In this document: one piece after another, positions 59,797 to 64,000 of the stretch | Numbering within the stretch: position 1 is the first letter of the stretch | How the letters are laid out: the number at the start of each line of letters is the position of its first letter | Origin: Stutzerimonas stutzeri | Lineage (GTDB): Bacteria > Pseudomonadota > Gammaproteobacteria > Pseudomonadales > Pseudomonadaceae | Reading direction: 5' to 3' | Assembly (NCBI RefSeq): GCF_002909485.1 | Contig: NZ_PPXG01000001.1 | Location: 1 to 64,000 of the forward strand | Length of the DNA stretch: 64,000 nucleotides | The notes under the pieces: model-generated | What the model saw: the letters and a program-made list of their open reading frames with translations, nothing else | What the model was told of the DNA's origin: nothing | Database searches by the model: none | Made by a program: the position numbers and the translations under genes

Positions 59797-60504
59797 ATGG
59801 CGCAGTCGGAAACAGTTGAGCGCATTCTTGATGCAGCGGAACAGCTGTTCGCGGAAAAAGGCTTCGCCGAAACCTCGCTTCGCCTGATTACCAGCAAGGC
59901 TGGGGTCAACCTGGCTGCGGTGAACTATCACTTCGGGTCGAAGAAGGCGCTGATTCAGGCCGTTTTCTCGCGTTTTCTCGGGCCATTCTGCGCCAGCCTC
60001 GAGCGTGAACTGGACCGCCGGGAGGCGCTGACCGACAAGAAGGACACGCTCGAAGAGTTGCTGGAGATCCTCGTCGAGCAGGCCTTGGCGGTCAAGCCAC
60101 GCAGTGGCGACGATCTCTCCATCTTCATGCGCCTGCTGGGCCTTTCGTTCAGCCAGAGCCAGGGTCACCTGCGGCGTTATCTGGAAGACATGTACGGCAA
60201 GGTATTCCGCCGCTACATGCTCAAAGTTCATGATGCCGCTCCGGCTATTCCGCCTATCGAGTTGTTCTGGCGGGTGCACTTCATGCTCGGCGCGGCAGCG
60301 TTCAGCATGTCGGGTATCAAGGCGCTGCGCGCAATTTCCGAAAACGACTTCGGGGTGAGAACCTCGATCGAGCAGGTCATGCGCATGATGGTGCCTTTTC
60401 TTGCGGCGGGCATGCGAGCCGACAGCGGCATCGATGATATGGCGCTGGCCGCCGCATTGCCGATTGGGCGACGCAACGCCGTGGCCATCCCGGCAAAGGC
60501 TTGA
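59797..60504 (+). CDS. psrA: TetR-family fatty-acid-responsive regulator PsrA
   Basis: A 235-residue TetR-family regulator. The N-terminal HTH (about 10-56) has AEQLFAEKGFAETSLRLITSKAGVNLAAVNYHFGSKKALI (in part). The C-terminal domain binds long-chain fatty acids in P. aeruginosa PsrA, which represses itself and the fadBA operon and activates rpoS. ATG 59797 has GGAGGGGG upstream; a frame-open ATG 18 bp earlier is unlikely. It is divergent from lexA, as in P. aeruginosa. Confidence 0.95.
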   Translation: MAQSETVERILDAAEQLFAEKGFAETSLRLITSKAGVNLAAVNYHFGSKKALIQAVFSRFLGPFCASLERELDRREALTDKKDTLEELLEILVEQALAVKPRSGDDLSIFMRLLGLSFSQSQGHLRRYLEDMYGKVFRRYMLKVHDAAPAIPPIELFWRVHFMLGAAAFSMSGIKALRAISENDFGVRTSIEQVMRMMVPFLAAGMRADSGIDDMALAAALPIGRRNAVAIPAKA

Positions 60505-60543
60505 TGTATAAGCCTGCCGGTTGATCGGCTAAGCTAGCTGCCC

Positions 60544-61068
60544 ATGGCATCTCTCGATCTTCTGCATATATCCATCGCCGATCAGCAGCTTTACGGTTTC
60601 GCTGACGGGCATCTGTGCCTGCGCTTACCGGTTTCCACGGGGCGCAATGGCGCCGGGGAGCTGAATGGCTCCGGCTGCACGCCACGTGGGCTACACCAGG
60701 TCCGTGCGCGAATTGGTGACGATCTGCCGTCAGGGGCGGTACTGCGCGGACGTCGCTGGACCGGTGAGGTATGGTCTGGGGCGCTTCACGACAGCTTTCC
60801 TGGGCGCGATTGGATACTGACGCGCATTCTCTGGCTCAGTGGGTGTGAGTCCGGAGCCAACCGAATGGGCCAGGTCGATACCTTTCGCCGCTACATCTAT
60901 ATCCACGGTACCCCCGATTGCGAGCCGATGGGTGTGCCGCTTTCTCACGGCTGCATCCGCATGCGCAACGACGATTTGCTCAAGCTCTTTCCATTGGTAC
61001 CGCCTCATTGTGCGGTGCGCATCGACGAGGCTCCCTGTCCGAACTGGGCCGCCGCTGAACTCGAATAA
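60544..61068 (+). CDS. L,D-transpeptidase (YkuD domain)
   Basis: A 174-residue protein made of a single YkuD catalytic domain. The active-site motif is complete: HGTPDCEPMGVPLSHGCIRM (about 120-139) with the nucleophilic Cys in SHGCIR. Such enzymes form 3-3 crosslinks in peptidoglycan or attach proteins to it. I see no signal peptide or membrane segment at the N-terminus (MASLDLLHISIADQQL), so how it reaches the periplasm is unclear. It lies 16 bp before nagZ, a peptidoglycan-recycling gene, with which it is probably co-transcribed. Confidence 0.9.
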   Translation: MASLDLLHISIADQQLYGFADGHLCLRLPVSTGRNGAGELNGSGCTPRGLHQVRARIGDDLPSGAVLRGRRWTGEVWSGALHDSFPGRDWILTRILWLSGCESGANRMGQVDTFRRYIYIHGTPDCEPMGVPLSHGCIRMRNDDLLKLFPLVPPHCAVRIDEAPCPNWAAAELE

Positions 61069-61083
61069 GGATTCCAACTGCAT

Positions 61084-62842
<1,759 letters not shown>

Positions 62843-62986
62843 CTATCTGCGGCGCACTGCAACGCGGGTGCGCTTTGTCTGAAACGTCGTTGTCATATTG
62901 CGGCTTGAGACTGGTATTTTTTGCGGCGGACACCATTGCGGCAAGCACGCCGCTTGCTACACTTGACCGTCCTTTGGAGTACCGGA

Positions 62987-63484
62987 ATGTTTTGCCAGGC
63001 ACACACAATAAGAATTCTTAGAACGGTCGTGTTGCTGACGCTGCTTGGCGGCATTGCCGGTTGTTCGACCTGGTTCTCGGGGGATTTCAAGGAGCCGAAG
63101 GTCGAGCTCACCAAAGTCGATATCATCAAGGCGAGGTTGCTCGAACAGCAGTTCATGCTGCGCTTTCGTATCGACAATCCCAATGATCGCAGTCTGCCGG
63201 TGCGCGGACTTATCTATACCGTCCATCTCAATGACGTGGAGCTGGCCAGTGGCGAATCCAGTGGTTGGTTGACGGTTCCGGCCAATAGCTTCGAGTATTA
63301 CGAGGTGCCCGTGCATACCAACCTATGGCGCCACATGAAGTACATTGTGCGGCTGCTGGAGAAACCCGACCGTCCGATCAGCTATCGATTGGCCGGTGAG
63401 CTCAAGACGGGTTTGATGGCGGGGCGGCGCGTGCACATTTCCACAGATGGCGAGATAATCCCGGGCAACTTTATTCCGGAGTAG
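62987..63484 (+). CDS. LEA14-like (LEA type 2, WHy domain) lipoprotein
   Basis: A 165-residue predicted lipoprotein. The signal peptide ends in the lipobox LLGGIAGC (Cys at about 26). The mature part is one LEA type 2/WHy domain: PKVELTKVDIIKARLLEQQFMLRFRIDNPNDRSLPVRGL (in part, about 37-75), then GESSGWLTVPANSFEYYEVPV (in part). Bacterial members are stress-linked envelope proteins without defined action. The start at 62987 was chosen because it places the signal peptide correctly. GGAG lies upstream. Confidence 0.87.
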   Translation: MFCQAHTIRILRTVVLLTLLGGIAGCSTWFSGDFKEPKVELTKVDIIKARLLEQQFMLRFRIDNPNDRSLPVRGLIYTVHLNDVELASGESSGWLTVPANSFEYYEVPVHTNLWRHMKYIVRLLEKPDRPISYRLAGELKTGLMAGRRVHISTDGEIIPGNFIPE

Positions 63485-63490
63485 TACCCC

Positions 63491-63679
63491 ATGAGCCAAG
63501 AACCCCACGTCCATGGTCCCGACTGCAACCACGATCATGACCATGATCACCACCACGTCCATGGGCCGCATTGCAATCACAGCCATGAGCCTGTGCGCAA
63601 TCCGCTGAAGGATGTCGGTCGCAACGACCCGTGCCCCTGCGGTAGTCAGCAGAAGTACAAGAAATGCCACGGCGCCTGA
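63491..63679 (+). CDS. His-rich SEC-C motif protein
   Basis: A 62-residue protein. The first half is full of His, Asp and Cys ([20 protein letters not shown] in part), and the second half is a SEC-C zinc-binding motif, [17 protein letters not shown] (about 44-60), the same as at the end of SecA. Probably binds metal; a metal-storage or SecA-like docking role is speculation. The start follows the lipoprotein stop by 6 bp, suggesting co-transcription. Confidence 0.85.
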   Translation: MSQEPHVHGPDCNHDHDHDHHHVHGPHCNHSHEPVRNPLKDVGRNDPCPCGSQQKYKKCHGA

Positions 63680-63686
63680 GCCTGTT

Positions 63687-64000
63687 ATGACCTTAGCCCT
63701 CGGTCTTCTCATCATTGCCGTGCTGCTGATTGCGGCGCTAGGCGGTTATGCCCTCTATCTCTGGCGCCGTGTCTGGCGTAAAGAGCATTTACAGGTGGAG
63801 ACCAGGGCCAAACAGCAGACAGCGCTGGCGGAGGATCTGCGGATTCTTGCCAGCTGCCTGCTGGACGAACAGCTACCGCTCATTGAAGGCGCTATTCGAA
63901 TCAAGGTGCTGCTCGACAACTATGACGTGGCGCTGGGCCAGCATCCCCGTTGCCAGGTGTTCCAACAGCTGTTCGACGCCACCGAGCAAGTGCCTACTCA
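63687..64000 (+). CDS. DUF2489 protein, 5' part only
   Basis: The gene is cut by the window edge after about 104 codons. It begins 7 bp after the SEC-C protein stop with a membrane segment (MTLALGLLIIAVLLIAALGGYALYLW in part, about 3-25), then a helical stretch with LAEDLRILASCLLDEQLPLIEGAIRIKVLLD (in part). This agrees with DUF2489, an inner-membrane-anchored family of unknown function. The assignment is from pattern memory. Confidence 0.75.
   Translation, partial: MTLALGLLIIAVLLIAALGGYALYLWRRVWRKEHLQVETRAKQQTALAEDLRILASCLLDEQLPLIEGAIRIKVLLDNYDVALGQHPRCQVFQQLFDATEQVPT

Overview
The window reads as a chromosomal segment of a GC-rich gammaproteobacterium of the Pseudomonadaceae, most likely the Pseudomonas stutzeri (Stutzerimonas) group. 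This rests on gene content and order: fadB-fadA / topA / lexA-sulA / psrA / nagZ / methylthioinosine phosphorylase, and LysR-ich-acyl-CoA dehydrogenase-VOC-MmgE/PrpD-ict-ccl-dctP with acsA further on. As I remember P. aeruginosa, both blocks are ordered the same way there. The species is inferred, not proven.

Layout. 1-243: the 3' end of an rRNA operon (23S-5S spacer, 5S rRNA, terminator). 0.4-13 kb: ordinary chromosomal genes, namely fumC, a DUF2059 exported protein, a BolA protein, trhO, a DsbA-family thiol oxidoreductase overlapping an ABC exporter, a chemoreceptor, a DUF457 membrane protein, arfB, an MFS transporter and a DUF2254 membrane protein. 13-21.4 kb: an itaconate catabolism cluster (LysR, itaconyl-CoA hydratase, acyl-CoA dehydrogenase, VOC protein, MmgE/PrpD, itaconate CoA-transferase, citramalyl-CoA lyase, TRAP binding protein) with two palindromic intergenic repeats of one family and one unrelated palindromic element. 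21.5-25.5 kb: an alpha/beta hydrolase, then an IS5-family element whose transposase is broken twice, by a 1-base frameshift and by a complete group II intron.

25.7-39.7 kb, all on the minus strand: yejF-yejE-yejB-yejA (peptide ABC importer), a TonB-dependent receptor, exbD, exbB, tonB, then a 590-bp spacer with a candidate 26-residue peptide gene, then a TldE/TldD-type protease pair. Read in the direction of transcription this is protease pair, candidate peptide, private TonB machine, outer-membrane receptor, inner-membrane peptide importer. It looks like a self-contained route for importing and cleaving a specific peptide or peptide conjugate, and is the most interesting part of the window. 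40.1-44.6 kb: a second acid-catabolism module (HMG-CoA-lyase-like enzyme, CoA-transferase, LysR, second TRAP binding protein). No TRAP membrane subunits (DctQ, DctM) are present for either binding protein.

45-64 kb: conserved chromosome. acsA, a small membrane protein, ptrB, fadBA, a DUF1653 protein, topA, a conserved Pseudomonas protein, an EamA permease, a small acidic protein, the lexA-sulA SOS operon with two LexA boxes, psrA with two overlapping PsrA operators, an L,D-transpeptidase, nagZ, methylthioinosine phosphorylase, an LEA14-type lipoprotein, a His-rich SEC-C protein, and the start of a DUF2489 protein cut by the window edge.
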